Shown here one piece after another: positions 43,590 through 53,693 of a stretch of 64,000 nucleotides of DNA (position 1 is its first letter; every line of letters begins with the position of its first letter). The position numbers and the translations under genes are program-made. The notes under the pieces were generated by a model. It ran no database searches, was not told where the DNA came from, and was given only the letters and a program-made list of their open reading frames with translations. This DNA is from Acidimicrobiia bacterium (GTDB taxonomy: Bacteria; Acidobacteriota; Terriglobia; Bryobacterales; Bryobacteraceae), in contig VFZE01000008.1 in the NCBI GenBank assembly GCA_016871315.1, positions 1 through 64,000 of the forward strand. The letters are read 5' to 3'.

Positions 43590-46162
43590 AGGGCGGCGAG
43601 CCTGCGACGCCGCTGATGCGGCAATACCACGCCATCAAACAACAGGTCCCGGGCGCGCTGCTGATGTTCCGCCTCGGCGATTTCTACGAGTTGTTCTACC
43701 AGGACGCCGTAGTGGCGGCGCGCGAGCTGGAAATCACGCTCACCTCGCGCAACAAGGAAAAGGGCGAGCCAATCCCGATGTGCGGCGTTCCGCATCACGC
43801 GGTGGAAGGCTATCTCGCCAAGCTGGTGCAGAAGGGCCACCGCGTGGCGATGTGCGAGCAGATGGAGGACCCGCGCTTCACCAAGAAGCTGGTGAAGCGG
43901 GACATTACGCGCATCGTGACGCCCGGCACTGCCACCGAGTCGAACCTGCTGCGCTCTGGCGAAAACAACTTCCTCGCCGCCGTGCACGTCGACGGCGAGC
44001 AGGCGGGTGTGGCTTACGTGGATGTTTCCACAGGCGAGTTCCGGGCGACGCAGCTGCCGGCGGCGGAAGTGGAGGCGACGATCGAGAACCTCGGCGCACG
44101 CGAGGCTCTGGTTGTCTCCGACATGCCGGCCGCTTCGGCGCTGAAGACCAAGTTGGAGCCCTGGATCTTTGCCCGCGATTATGCGGAACGCATCCTCAAG
44201 GAACACTTTCAATTACTGAGCCTGGACGGCTGTGGTTTGGAGGATAAGCCGCTGGCCTGCGGGGCGGCTGGCGCGGTGCTGCATTATTTGCGCGACACGC
44301 AGCGCGCGGCGCTGGATCATCTGGACCGCCCGTCCTACTTCGAGCGGGCCGAGGCGATGATGCTCGACGCGGTGACGGTGCGCAACCTGGAGCTGGTCGA
44401 GCCGCTGTTTGCCGGAGAAAGCCGTGAGGTGACGCTGCTGCACGTGATCAACGCGACTTGTACGGGGATGGGGGCGCGTCTGTTGCGCTCGCGCCTGATG
44501 CGGCCGTCGATTCATCTTGCCGAAATGGAGTCGAGGCTGGACGCGGTGGCGGAGCTGCACGGCGCGCTGATAGTGCGCGGCAACCTGCGCAAGACATTGA
44601 GCGCGGTTCTGGACCTGGAGCGGCTGCTGGCGAAGGTGACGCTGGGCTCGGCCAATCCCCGCGAACTGTTGGCGCTGGCGCGGTCGCTCGAGAAGGTCCC
44701 GGAGTTGAAAAAGACGCTAGCCGGCGCCTCATGCGCCCTACTCACGCATGCCGCCGCAAACCTGGATGAAGTGGCCGAGGTTCGCGATGCACTGCTCGGG
44801 GCGCTGGCCGATGAACCTCCGGTGCACCTGAGCGATGGAGGCGCGATCCGCGACGGCTTTGATGTGGCGCTGGATGAGTGGCGCGGCATCAGCAGGAACT
44901 CGCGGCAGTACATCGCCGGGATTGAGGCGCGCGAAAAGGCGCGGACTTCGATCGGTTCGCTCAAAATCAGGTTCAACAATGTGTTCGGTTATTACATCGA
45001 GGTGTCGAAAGCCAACCTGCACCTGGTGCCATCCGATTATGACCGCAAGCAGACGCTGGTGAACGCGGAGCGGTTCACCACGCCGGAGCTGAAGGAGCTG
45101 GAGAGCAAGATACTCGATGCCGAGGAGAAGATCCTCACGCTCGAGAAGGAGATCTTCACGCGGCTGCGCGTGCAGGCCGCCGGAGTGGGAGGACGGATTC
45201 GTTCTACCGCGGCTGCGGTGGCGGAGATAGACGTGGCGGCGTCGCTGGCGGAAGTGGCCGCGGCCAACGGATACGTACGGCCGCGATTCTCGAATACCGG
45301 CGAGATGCGGGTGGTGGCGGGACGTCACCCGGTGATCGAGAAGCTGGCGCGGCGTGAGGCGTCGCGCTTCATCCCGAACGATGTTTTTCTCGACCCGAAG
45401 AGAAACTTCATGGCGATCATCACCGGGCCGAACATGGGCGGGAAATCCACCTACCTGCGGCAGGCCGCACTGATGCTGATTCTGGCGCAAATGGGTTCGT
45501 TTGTAGCGGCGGAGGAGGCCGTGCTGCCGATCGCCGACCGCGTCTTCACGAGAATCGGAGCGGCTGACAACCTGGCGCGAGGCCGGTCCACCTTCATGGT
45601 GGAAATGACGGAGACGGCGGCCATCCTCAACACTGCCACCTCGGAGAGCTTCATTGTGCTCGACGAAATCGGCCGTGGCACGGCTACTTACGACGGCCTC
45701 GCGCTGGCATGGGCCGTTGTGGAGCACATCCATGCGCGGATACGCGCCAAGACATTGTTCGCCACGCATTATCACGAGTTGACCGAGCTGGAGACGCAGT
45801 TGGAAGGGGTGACCAACCTGCACGTATCGGTAAAAGAGGCCGGCGATCAGATCATTTTCCTGCGCAAGGTTTCGCCCGGCGCGGCCGACCGCAGTTATGG
45901 AATCGAGGTGGCGCGGCTGGCGGCTTTGCCGGCGGCGGTGATCGAGCGCGCGCGGCAGGTGCTGGAACTGCACGAGAGGTCCGAGCACGAGGTGACCGAG
46001 GAGCTTTCCCCGAAAGCGCCGCGCGGGCCGATGCAGATTCAGCTGTTTGAGCCGGTGAACTATGAGATCGCCGGACGGATACGGGACTTGAAACTGGATG
46101 AACTGCGCCCGATCGAGGCGTTGAATCTGCTGGCCGAGCTGCAAAAGGAGCTGAAACGATGA
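43586..46162 (+). CDS. mutS: DNA mismatch repair protein MutS
   Basis: The 858-residue MutS has the mismatch-reading N-terminus with [14 protein letters not shown] (Phe-x-Glu), the connector and lever domains, the clamp segment and the ATPase with Walker [10 protein letters not shown] near 614. [25 protein letters not shown] (Walker B) and LFATHYHEL complete it. The start is the ATG overlapping the dehydrogenase stop; the frame is open further upstream but without MutS homology. No mutL is in the window. Confidence 0.96.
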   Translation: MKGGEPATPLMRQYHAIKQQVPGALLMFRLGDFYELFYQDAVVAARELEITLTSRNKEKGEPIPMCGVPHHAVEGYLAKLVQKGHRVAMCEQMEDPRFTKKLVKRDITRIVTPGTATESNLLRSGENNFLAAVHVDGEQAGVAYVDVSTGEFRATQLPAAEVEATIENLGAREALVVSDMPAASALKTKLEPWIFARDYAERILKEHFQLLSLDGCGLEDKPLACGAAGAVLHYLRDTQRAALDHLDRPSYFERAEAMMLDAVTVRNLELVEPLFAGESREVTLLHVINATCTGMGARLLRSRLMRPSIHLAEMESRLDAVAELHGALIVRGNLRKTLSAVLDLERLLAKVTLGSANPRELLALARSLEKVPELKKTLAGASCALLTHAAANLDEVAEVRDALLGALADEPPVHLSDGGAIRDGFDVALDEWRGISRNSRQYIAGIEAREKARTSIGSLKIRFNNVFGYYIEVSKANLHLVPSDYDRKQTLVNAERFTTPELKELESKILDAEEKILTLEKEIFTRLRVQAAGVGGRIRSTAAAVAEIDVAASLAEVAAANGYVRPRFSNTGEMRVVAGRHPVIEKLARREASRFIPNDVFLDPKRNFMAIITGPNMGGKSTYLRQAALMLILAQMGSFVAAEEAVLPIADRVFTRIGAADNLARGRSTFMVEMTETAAILNTATSESFIVLDEIGRGTATYDGLALAWAVVEHIHARIRAKTLFATHYHELTELETQLEGVTNLHVSVKEAGDQIIFLRKVSPGAADRSYGIEVARLAALPAAVIERARQVLELHERSEHEVTEELSPKAPRGPMQIQLFEPVNYEIAGRIRDLKLDELRPIEALNLLAELQKELKR

Positions 46163-47250
46163 TCGTCGCCGGGATCATGAGCGGGACTTCACTCGATGGA
46201 ATCGATGTCGCGGTGGTCGATATCGGCAAGGGCATTCGCCCCATCGCACACAAAACAGTTCCTTATCCGAAGCCGCTGAAGGAGGCGATTCTGGCGGTCT
46301 CCAACAACCAGTGCCACACCTCGCAGATCAGCCGGCTCAATTTTCAGCTGGCCGAGTTATACGCGAAGGCTCTCGGGGATTGGGTAAGGCGCTACAAGGT
46401 GAAGTTAATCGGTTGCCACGGGCAGACGGTTTATCACGAAGGTTCGGGCCCCAAGGCTTCCACCATGCAACTGGGCGACGGGAGCGTGCTGGCACAGAGG
46501 GCCGGTGTTCCCGTGGTGAGCGATTTCCGGCCACGCGACATGGCGGCAGGCGGAAAGGGCGCCCCGCTGGTTCCGTTCCTGGATTACAAGCTGTTTCGCG
46601 ACCGGCGCCGGGGGCGTGTCGCGCTCAACATCGGCGGTATCGCGAACCTCACCGCGATTCCGCCTGCCGCGAAGCCCGAAGATGTGCTGGCTTTTGACAC
46701 CGGTCCGGGCAACATGCTGATCGACGGCCTGGTGCGGCACTTCACGCAAGGCAGGAGGCAGTTTGATCCCGACGGGCGCATTGCCTCTCGCGGGCACCTG
46801 ATGCGGTACCTCCACGACCAACTGATCGAGGCTCCGTTCTATAAGGCAAAGCCGCCGAAGACGGCGGGGCGCGAGCAGTACGGCAAGGAGTTCATAACGC
46901 GGCTTCTGGAGACGAAGTTCTCCTTCGCGAACCTCGTGGCCACGGCGACGGTGCTCACCGCTTCCACCATTGTGCTGGCGATCGAGCGCTTCGTGCGCCC
47001 GCGAATGCCCGTCCATGATCTGATCATCTCCGGAGGCGGGATACATAATCAGCAGATTCTGTTTCACCTGGCGGCGCTGCTGCCGAAGGTGAACATACAA
47101 AGCTCCGCCGCCTACGGTGTCGATCCCGATGCCAAGGAAGCGGTCGCGTTCGCGCTGCTGGCGTATGAGAGTTTCCGCAAGCGGCCGTCGAACCTGCCCT
47201 CGGCTACCGGTGCGCGGAAGCCGGTGATTCTCGGTAAGCTGTCCCTATGA
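46159..47250 (+). CDS. anmK: Anhydro-N-acetylmuramic acid kinase
   Basis: The 363-residue sugar kinase has the ATP-binding MSGTSLDGIDVAVVD, GCHGQTVYHEG, the conserved VSDFRPRDMAAGGKGAPLVP, LNIGGIANLT and AFDTGPGNMLIDGL. It phosphorylates anhydro-MurNAc released by lytic transglycosylases, returning it to wall synthesis. It overlaps mutS by 4 nt and the next gene by 4 nt. A murQ etherase is not adjacent. Confidence 0.95.
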   Translation: MIVAGIMSGTSLDGIDVAVVDIGKGIRPIAHKTVPYPKPLKEAILAVSNNQCHTSQISRLNFQLAELYAKALGDWVRRYKVKLIGCHGQTVYHEGSGPKASTMQLGDGSVLAQRAGVPVVSDFRPRDMAAGGKGAPLVPFLDYKLFRDRRRGRVALNIGGIANLTAIPPAAKPEDVLAFDTGPGNMLIDGLVRHFTQGRRQFDPDGRIASRGHLMRYLHDQLIEAPFYKAKPPKTAGREQYGKEFITRLLETKFSFANLVATATVLTASTIVLAIERFVRPRMPVHDLIISGGGIHNQQILFHLAALLPKVNIQSSAAYGVDPDAKEAVAFALLAYESFRKRPSNLPSATGARKPVILGKLSL

Positions 47251-48476
47251 AATCCGGGCCCGCCGTCATGGACAGAAGAAGGTTCTTGTCAATCGCGGCG
47301 GCTCTTCCGGCGCTTGGCGGGGAGATGCCCCTCTGCCGGCGGATCACGCCGAAAACGAAGTTTCACTGGTTTGGCTACTACGACAAGCTGCAGTTCGATC
47401 CCAGCTCGCGGTATGCGCTGGGGATGCAAGTCGCCTTCGAGCACCGCTCACCCACGCCCGAGGACAAGATCCGCATCGGCATGGTGGATCTCAAGGACAA
47501 CGACCGGTGGACTGAGCTTGGCGAGAGCGGCGCCTGGTGCTGGCAACAGGGCTGCATGCTGCAATGGCTGCCGCGCTCGCGCGATGAGGTGATCTATAAC
47601 GACCGCGAGAAGGGCGAGCTGGTTTCCCGCATCCTGAACGTCCGGAGCGGAAAGCGGAGGACACTGCCCGGTCCCGTCTATTGCGTAAGTCCCGATGCCC
47701 GCTTCGCGCTGGTTTGCGATTTCCCGCGCCTCAATCATCAGCGGCCCGGATACGGCTACGCGTTTCCCGATCCCTACAAGGAGATTCCTGCGCCGAAGGA
47801 GTCCGGCATTTGGCGCATGGACCTCCGCACGGGCAAGCGCGAAATGATCATCAGCCTGGCGCAGGCGGCGGCGTTTCCCTACAAGATCGGCGATTGGGGG
47901 CCGGGCTCGATCCACCGCTTCAATCATCTGCTCTATTCGCCCTCCGGCCACCGCTTCATCTTTCTGCACCGCCGCAACGGCGGATCCAATCCCGAAGCCG
48001 GCCGCACCCGCATGTTCACGGCAAAGCCGGACGGGAGCGATCTCTACGTGCTCGATCCCTACGGCGACACGTCGCATTTTATCTGGAGGCGCGACACGCA
48101 CGTGATGGCTTGGGCGCGTCATCCATCGCACGGCGCGAAATTCTACATCTACCAGGACAAGACCGAGAACGTCGACGTGATCGCGCCCGATGTAATGCCG
48201 GTGAACGGCCACAACACCTATCTGCCGGGATGGCGCTGGATTCTGAACGACACCTATCCGGACAAGGAGCGGTTGCAGCATCCGTATCTCTACGACACGG
48301 AGACGAAGCGTCGGCATCCACTAGGGCGCTTTCTTTCTCCGAAGGAGTACACGGGAGAGTGGCGTTGCGATACGCATCCGCGGTCAAGCCCGGACGGGAA
48401 GCTTGTATGCATCGATTCGCCGCATGAGGGCGGGCGGCAGATGTATTTGTTCGATATCCGTGAGATCGTAGGCTGA
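47247..48476 (+). CDS. Tat-exported beta-propeller protein, oligogalacturonate-lyase-like
   Basis: The 409-residue protein has MDRRRFLSIAAALPALGG near the N-terminus (twin-arginine signal; the internal ATG at 47268 is an alternative start). Propeller-type repeats follow: FHWFGYYDKLQFDPSSRY, VSPDARFALVCDFPRL, YSPSGHRFIFLHRRNG, and HNTYLPGWRWILNDTYP with THPRSSPDGKLVCIDS. The last two resemble the His-rich face of oligogalacturonate lyases, but activity is not certain. It is joined to anmK by a 4-nt overlap and to the next hydrolase by 1 nt. Confidence 0.72.
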   Translation: MKSGPAVMDRRRFLSIAAALPALGGEMPLCRRITPKTKFHWFGYYDKLQFDPSSRYALGMQVAFEHRSPTPEDKIRIGMVDLKDNDRWTELGESGAWCWQQGCMLQWLPRSRDEVIYNDREKGELVSRILNVRSGKRRTLPGPVYCVSPDARFALVCDFPRLNHQRPGYGYAFPDPYKEIPAPKESGIWRMDLRTGKREMIISLAQAAAFPYKIGDWGPGSIHRFNHLLYSPSGHRFIFLHRRNGGSNPEAGRTRMFTAKPDGSDLYVLDPYGDTSHFIWRRDTHVMAWARHPSHGAKFYIYQDKTENVDVIAPDVMPVNGHNTYLPGWRWILNDTYPDKERLQHPYLYDTETKRRHPLGRFLSPKEYTGEWRCDTHPRSSPDGKLVCIDSPHEGGRQMYLFDIREIVG

Positions 48477-50275
48477 TGAGATTTCTTCTTCTGCTGGCCG
48501 TCGTGACCGCCTACGCGCAATTGCTTGATCCCAACCAGGCGAAGCTGGAAGTGCAGGTATACACCGCTTCGAAGGTGCCGGTGCTGCCGCAATTCCGCTA
48601 TCAGGGCGAATTCGAGCAATACGCCGCGCAGCTGCGGAAGCGGATCCTTGATGAGGTGGTGTTCCGGGGCGAGGCGGCGAAATGGCGCGCGGCGAAGACG
48701 GGCGTCGAGTATGTCGAGACTATCGAGGCGCCCGGCTACCGGTTGAAGAAGCTGCGCTATGAGGCGATACCGGGGTTGTGGCTGCCGGGCTTGATTTATG
48801 AGCCGGCGAATTTGACCACCAAGGTTCCCGTCGTGCTGAACGTGAACGGACACGAACGGACCGGAATCTCGACGCCCTACATTCAGGAGCGCTGCATCAA
48901 TCTGGCCAGGAAAGGCGTGATCGCCGTAAACATGGAGTGGCTGGGGCGCGGCCAGATGGACACGCCGGGCTTCAACCATTACCGGATGCCGCAGATCGAT
49001 CTCACCGGCGCCAGTGGTCTGGCCGTCTTTTATCTGGCGATGCAGCGGGCGCTCGATATCGCCGCTTCGCATCCCCACGCCGACCCGGCGCGGCTGGCGG
49101 TCACAGGGCTCTCCGGTGGTGGCTGGCAGACGATTCTGTTGAGCGCGCTGGACTCGCGGGTGGCATTGGCCAATCCCGTTGCCGGCTACTCCAGCTTCGT
49201 AACACGCGCTCAGTGGCCTGATCTGGATTTAGGCGATTCCGAACAGACGCCCATGGATCTGGCCTCGATCGCCGACTATACGCACCTGACGGCGTTGGTG
49301 GCCCCGCGCGGCCTTCAGCTCGCCTACAACGCCAAGGACACCTGTTGCTTCCGCGCCGACTACGCCATCGGTCCGCTGATGCAAGCCGCCGAGCCCGTGT
49401 GGCGGCTCTTCCACGCCTCCGCCAAGCTGCGCTACTACATCAACCACGGCGCCGGGCATAACTACGATCAGGACAACCGCGAAGCTTTCTACCGCCTGCT
49501 GCGCGATCAATTCTTCCAGGGCAAGTTTGATGCGGCTGAGCAGCCCGTCGATAAGGAGGTTCGCACGGCGGAGCAGCTCCACGTGCCGCTTCCCGCGGAG
49601 AATCTTGACCTGCACAAAATCGCGCTGGCGCTGAGCAAACCGCTGCCGAACGACAAGCGCCCGACGGCGGCCAGGCTGAACTATCTTGTGCGGGCGAAGC
49701 GCTACGCGGTGGAGGCGTTTCCCGCCGGAGATAGCGCATGGAAGCTCGTGATGGACCGCGCATGGACCGTGCCGGCAGTGGAAACCAAGCCTCCTGCCTC
49801 GCCGAAATCCACCGTCCTGGTGATCGCCGATGGCGGACGCAAGGCGGCGCCGGTGGAGCGCCTTGCCGCGGCCGGACACCGCGTCGTGGCGATCGATCCT
49901 TTCTATTTTGGCGAATCCCAACTCGGCAAGCGCGATTTTCTCTTCGCGCTCCTGATGGCGAGCCTCGGAGAGCGGCCACTTGGCGTGCAGGCAAGCCAGG
50001 TCATGGCTGCCGCGCGCTGGCTGGGTAAGGCGGAACTTCACGCGGTGGGCCCGCGATCGAGCCTGATCGCGCTGGTAGCGGCGGCGCTGGAGGACAAGGC
50101 CATCACCAGCGTGACGCTGGAGCAGCCCTTCGGTTCCTTGAAAGAGATTCTCGAAAAGGACCTTTCCGCGCAGCAGACGCCGGAACTGTTCTGTTTCGGC
50201 CTGCTCGAATCCTTCGACGTGCCGCAACTGAAGGCGCTGATCGCGCCGCGCAAAGTGACTACTGCAGCGCCTTAG
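48476..50275 (+). CDS. Exported two-part alpha/beta hydrolase
   Basis: The 599-residue product has a short signal peptide (MRFLLLLAVVTAYAQ). An alpha/beta-hydrolase domain of the acetyl-xylan-esterase type follows: VPVVLNVNGHERTG (oxyanion loop), VTGLSGGGWQTILL (nucleophile Ser in G-L-S-G-G) and YYINHGAGHNYDQDN (catalytic His). A second, smaller alpha/beta region (about 440-590: STVLVIADGGRKAAPVERLA) lacks a clear triad. The likely role is deacetylation or ester cleavage of plant or microbial polysaccharides. It overlaps the previous gene (TGATG). Its 3' end overlaps the converging GlcG-type gene by 17 nt. Confidence 0.82.
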   Translation: MRFLLLLAVVTAYAQLLDPNQAKLEVQVYTASKVPVLPQFRYQGEFEQYAAQLRKRILDEVVFRGEAAKWRAAKTGVEYVETIEAPGYRLKKLRYEAIPGLWLPGLIYEPANLTTKVPVVLNVNGHERTGISTPYIQERCINLARKGVIAVNMEWLGRGQMDTPGFNHYRMPQIDLTGASGLAVFYLAMQRALDIAASHPHADPARLAVTGLSGGGWQTILLSALDSRVALANPVAGYSSFVTRAQWPDLDLGDSEQTPMDLASIADYTHLTALVAPRGLQLAYNAKDTCCFRADYAIGPLMQAAEPVWRLFHASAKLRYYINHGAGHNYDQDNREAFYRLLRDQFFQGKFDAAEQPVDKEVRTAEQLHVPLPAENLDLHKIALALSKPLPNDKRPTAARLNYLVRAKRYAVEAFPAGDSAWKLVMDRAWTVPAVETKPPASPKSTVLVIADGGRKAAPVERLAAAGHRVVAIDPFYFGESQLGKRDFLFALLMASLGERPLGVQASQVMAAARWLGKAELHAVGPRSSLIALVAAALEDKAITSVTLEQPFGSLKEILEKDLSAQQTPELFCFGLLESFDVPQLKALIAPRKVTTAAP

Positions 50276-50726
50276 CGCCCGCGGCGCCGATCTGGCCGTC
50301 CTGCTGCGAGGTGACGCCGCTGACCCCGATGGCGCCGATCACTTTTCCGTCGACGATCAGCGGAACACCGCCTTCCACGGGCATCGCGCCGGGCAGGCTC
50401 AGGATAGCCTGGCGGCCACCTTCAAGAGCCTCTTCAAACGCTTTCGTGGGCCGGCGGAACTTCACGGCGCTTTTCGCTTTTGCGATGGCGACATCGACGC
50501 TGCCGGTTTGCACGTCGTCCATTCGCTGGAGGTAAAGGAGGTTCGCGCCGTCGTCGAGAATCGCAATCACCACGTTCCACTTGTTCGCCTTGGCCTCGGC
50601 TTCGGCGGCCGCGGCGACGGCTTTGACGGCGGAGAGCGTGAGGGCCTTCTTGGTGGCCAGCTCAGCGGCGGGCGCGGCGGCGAGAAGGCCATGCAGGCAG
50701 GCGGTGGAAAGAAGTCTCTTGATCAT
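50259..50726 (-). CDS. Exported GlcG/HbpS-type protein
   Basis: The 155-residue protein has a signal peptide (MIKRLLSTACLHGLLAAAP) and the GlcG/HbpS fold: ALTLSAVKAVAAAAEAEAKA, VVIAILDDGANLLYLQRMD, and GGVPLIVDGKVIGAIGVSG. Relatives bind haem or small ligands and are often exported. A TAAAAT on the minus strand lies 9 nt before the ATG. The divergent Uma2-type gene is 39 nt away. Confidence 0.87.
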   Translation of the reverse strand: MIKRLLSTACLHGLLAAAPAAELATKKALTLSAVKAVAAAAEAEAKANKWNVVIAILDDGANLLYLQRMDDVQTGSVDVAIAKAKSAVKFRRPTKAFEEALEGGRQAILSLPGAMPVEGGVPLIVDGKVIGAIGVSGVTSQQDGQIGAAGAKALQ

Positions 50727-50753
50727 GATTCAGGAATTTTATCATTGCCGGGG

Positions 50754-50759
50754 TACAAT
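50754..50759 (+). promoter_or_regulatory. TACAAT six nt before the Uma2-type gene
   Basis: The hexamer sits in the 39-nt gap between two divergent genes. With 6 nt to the ATG at 50766, the transcript would begin at the start codon. No Shine-Dalgarno is present between it and the ATG. Confidence 0.4.
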
Positions 50760-50765
50760 GCGGAC

Positions 50766-51320
50766 ATGGGGACAAGAGCTCTGCTCACGGCTGAAGATTT
50801 CCTCAAACTTGCTCCGCAGGAAGGCAAGCGTTTTGAGCTCGACGAAGGGGAGTTGATTGAGCTGACGTTTCCCAGCTTCCGTCACAACGAAATCGTCGGG
50901 AATATCTACAGCGCTTTACGGTCCTTCCTGGAAGAGCATCCTTGCGGAATGGTTTTCCCATCCGATTCCGGTTTCAAACTTTCGGCGGGAACGGTTCGAG
51001 GACCCGATGTCAGTTTCTTGAGGGCCGAGCGCGGCGGCAAGCTCGATTTGGACAGCAACTTTTTTCCCGGAGCGCCGGATCTGGCGGTGGAAGTTGCTTC
51101 TGCCTCGGACACCGCCACGGGGCTTCAGCGCAAAGTGGTTCAGTATTTACGCGCTGGAGCGGATACCGTGTGGATTGTTTACCCGGATACGCAGGAGTTG
51201 CATGTGTTTCGTCAGGATGGGTCGGCGCTCCGTCTCACTGCCGAAGATGACGTTACCTCGGAGCTACTGCCCGGGTTCTCGGCCAAGGTGTACAACTTCT
51301 TCCGCGTTCCCCGGACGTAG
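50766..51320 (+). CDS. Uma2-family (PD-(D/E)xK-like) protein
   Basis: The 184-residue protein fits DUF820/Uma2: LTAEDFLKLAPQEGKRFELDEGEL, then FPSFRHNEIVGNIYSALRSFL, GTVRGPDVSFLRAE (catalytic-type Asp) and PDLAVEVASASDTA (Glu). It ends LLPGFSAKVYNF. The fold is that of restriction-type nucleases, but the cellular role is unknown. The family is often present in many copies in cyanobacteria and acidobacteria. It stands alone, without an antitoxin or partner. Confidence 0.87.
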   Translation: MGTRALLTAEDFLKLAPQEGKRFELDEGELIELTFPSFRHNEIVGNIYSALRSFLEEHPCGMVFPSDSGFKLSAGTVRGPDVSFLRAERGGKLDLDSNFFPGAPDLAVEVASASDTATGLQRKVVQYLRAGADTVWIVYPDTQELHVFRQDGSALRLTAEDDVTSELLPGFSAKVYNFFRVPRT

Positions 51321-51345
51321 ATTGCCCCGCCGCGCGGCGGTGTTC

Positions 51346-51351
51346 TACAAT
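51346..51351 (+). promoter_or_regulatory. TACAAT six nt before the oxidoreductase gene
   Basis: The -10-like hexamer is in the 37-nt gap after the Uma2-type gene. With 6 nt to the ATG at 51358 it again predicts a leaderless transcript, and no ribosome binding site is visible. Confidence 0.4.
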
Positions 51352-51357
51352 CCACCC

Positions 51358-52698
51358 ATGCAAAGCTCACGGCGCGCCTTCGCCACGTCACTCACCGCGG
51401 CGGCTTACAGCCGCGTGCATGGGGCCAATGACCGCGTGGGAGTCGGCTTCATCGGCTACGGCCTGATCGGTGCGCAGCATGTCTTCGATTTCAAGAACCA
51501 GAAGGACGTGGACATGGTCGCCATGAGCGAGGTCTACCAGCCGAGGCTGGATCAGGGAGTCAGCGAGTGCGGCGGCCGCGCGAAAAGCTATCGCGACTTC
51601 CGGCGCATGCTCGAGGACAAGGACGTTCAGGCGGTGGTCGTTTCCACACCCGATCACTGGCATGCGCTGATGACGATGATGGCCTGCGCGGCGGGCAAGG
51701 ACGTCTACGTGGAGAAGCCGCTCACGCTGTTCGTGCGCGAAGGCCAGTGGATGATCAAGGTGGCGCGCAAGCACGGCCGCGTCGTGCAGACGGGGACGCA
51801 GCAGCGGTCCGGGAAGCATTACCAGAAGGCGCGCGACCTCCTCCGTGGCGGCCATCTCGGCAAGGTGCTGAGCGTTCGCATGACCTCCTACCGCAACATC
51901 ATGCCCGGCTTCGGCGCCCCGCCCGACGCCGCTCCACCCGCCGATTTCGATTACGAGATGTGGCTGGGGCCCGCGCCGAAGCGGCCCTTCAATCCGCACC
52001 GCGGCATTTATCATTTCCGCTGGTTCTGGCATTATTCCGGCGGGCAGATGACCAACCTCGGCGCGCACCACATCGACATCTTGCAGTGGTACCTCAACGT
52101 GAAAGGCCCGAAGGCGGTCTCGGCTTCCGGCGGCCGCTTCGCGCTGGAGGACAACGGCGAGACGCCCGACACGATGGACGCCCTGTACGAATATGACGGC
52201 TTCACGTCCATCTACTCCTGCCGCGAGGCCAGCCAAGGCCGCCGCGAAGGCGGAGGCGGTCTGGAGTTTTTCGGCACTAAAGGCAGCATGACCGTCTCCC
52301 GCGGCGGCTTTGAAGTTTTTCCCGATATGAAGATCAATCCGGAGAACGCGATTCCCCGTTTCCGCGGCCATCCCGGCGGCGGGCCCCAGGCCAACCAGGC
52401 CAAGCCCGAGCCCTGGACCCAAGCGATCAAGGAACCCGGTTCCTCACCCGAGCAGTTTGACCTGCACGTCCGCAATTTCCTGGATTGCGTGAAGAGCCGG
52501 CAGCGGCCCATCGCCGATGTCGAGGATGGCCACCAGGTCACCACCGCCTGCCATCTGGGAAACATCAGCCTCCGCATCGGGCGCAAGCTCCGCTGGGATC
52601 CGGAGAAAGAGGAGATCATCGGCGACCGCGAAGCCGCGGTCATGCTGGAGCGGCCATACCGGAAGCCGTGGGACCAGGTGTTAAGGAGCCTTCTATGA
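51358..52698 (+). CDS. Exported Gfo/Idh/MocA-family oxidoreductase
   Basis: The 446-residue protein begins MQSSRRAFATSLTAAAYS, a twin-arginine-type signal. The Rossmann domain has VGVGFIGYGLIGAQHVFDF. The family motif is GKDVYVEKPLTLFVREGQ and the substrate domain contains YEMWLGPAPKRPFNPHR, HYSGGQMTNLGAHHIDI and DVEDGHQV. It probably oxidises a sugar in the periplasm. It overlaps the isomerase-like gene by 4 nt (ATGA), so the two act in one pathway. It is a paralogue of the protein at 10332. Confidence 0.88.
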   Translation: MQSSRRAFATSLTAAAYSRVHGANDRVGVGFIGYGLIGAQHVFDFKNQKDVDMVAMSEVYQPRLDQGVSECGGRAKSYRDFRRMLEDKDVQAVVVSTPDHWHALMTMMACAAGKDVYVEKPLTLFVREGQWMIKVARKHGRVVQTGTQQRSGKHYQKARDLLRGGHLGKVLSVRMTSYRNIMPGFGAPPDAAPPADFDYEMWLGPAPKRPFNPHRGIYHFRWFWHYSGGQMTNLGAHHIDILQWYLNVKGPKAVSASGGRFALEDNGETPDTMDALYEYDGFTSIYSCREASQGRREGGGGLEFFGTKGSMTVSRGGFEVFPDMKINPENAIPRFRGHPGGGPQANQAKPEPWTQAIKEPGSSPEQFDLHVRNFLDCVKSRQRPIADVEDGHQVTTACHLGNISLRIGRKLRWDPEKEEIIGDREAAVMLERPYRKPWDQVLRSLL

Positions 52699-53693
52699 CA
52701 AGACGAGAAATGATGGCCGCAATGGCAGCCGCTCTGCCGTTGGCCGCCGCCCCGCGATCCAAGATGGGTATCGCGACCACATCCTACATGACGGTGTGGC
52801 GGCCGCGCGACACCTACGAGTTCCTGGAGCATTGCCATTCCATCGGCGCCGGCGGCATACAGTCTTCGCTCACCTCCATGGAGCCGGCCTACATCAGCAA
52901 GGTGCGCTCCCGTGCTGAACAGCTCGGCATGTACATCGAGCTGATGGGGCCCCTGCCGCGCGCCGGAACCGAGCAGTTTGAAGCCGTGCTGCGGGCGTCC
53001 AAGGAAGTGGGCGCCATTTGCGTGCGCTCGGCGTGCCTGGGCGGGCGGCGTTATGAAACGTTCAACTCGCTTGCCGATTGGAAGAAATTCGTCGCCGATT
53101 CCCACGCCGCCATCGAGCGTGCGCTGCCGCTGCTCGAAAAGCACAAAGTGAAGATGGCGCTTGAAAATCACAAGGACTGGACCACGGAGGAGTTCTTGAA
53201 GCTCCTTGCCAAGTTCAAGAGCGAGTATCTCGGCGTCTGCCTGGATACAGGCAACAACGTCGCGCTGCTCGACGATCCGCTGGAGATGACCGAGGCGCTG
53301 GCGCCCTACACCTTTTCCACTCACATCAAGGACATGGGCGTCGCCTTATATAAGGACGGTTTCCTGTTGTCGGAGGTGCCGCTGGGAGAAGGCTTCCTGG
53401 ACCTGAAGAAGATCGTCGCGGTGGTGCAGAAGGCCCAGCCGCAGGTGAAGATGTCGCTCGAGATGATCACCCGCAACCCGCTACAGGTACCCTGCCTCAC
53501 CGAAAAGTACTGGCTCACATTCGAGGGCAGGGAAGGCAAGCACCTGGCGCGCACGTTGGCGATGGTACGTGAGAAGGAAAAGTCCCAGCCACTGCCGAGC
53601 ATCGACGGGCTCGACAAAGAGGCGCAGCAGCGTTGGGAAGCCGACAACGTCAAGCAATGCCTCAACTACGCGCGCCAACATCTGGGGCTGTAG
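52695..53693 (+). CDS. Sugar phosphate isomerase/epimerase-like TIM-barrel protein
   Basis: The 332-residue protein starts MTRREMMAAMAAALPLAAAP, a Tat-like signal. The xylose-isomerase-like barrel shows KMGIATTSYMTVW, KVKMALENHKDWTTEEF, GVCLDTGNNVALLDDP and FSTHIKDMGV, the metal-binding Glu, Asp and His positions. It likely isomerises or cleaves the keto product of the coupled oxidoreductase. It overlaps that gene by 4 nt. The 82 nt after it hold no recognisable gene. Confidence 0.85.
   Translation: MTRREMMAAMAAALPLAAAPRSKMGIATTSYMTVWRPRDTYEFLEHCHSIGAGGIQSSLTSMEPAYISKVRSRAEQLGMYIELMGPLPRAGTEQFEAVLRASKEVGAICVRSACLGGRRYETFNSLADWKKFVADSHAAIERALPLLEKHKVKMALENHKDWTTEEFLKLLAKFKSEYLGVCLDTGNNVALLDDPLEMTEALAPYTFSTHIKDMGVALYKDGFLLSEVPLGEGFLDLKKIVAVVQKAQPQVKMSLEMITRNPLQVPCLTEKYWLTFEGREGKHLARTLAMVREKEKSQPLPSIDGLDKEAQQRWEADNVKQCLNYARQHLGL

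Noticed and set aside
44738-46144. 468-codon minus-strand frame opposite mutS
   Set aside because: Antisense shadow with Arg/His-rich composition and no start context.
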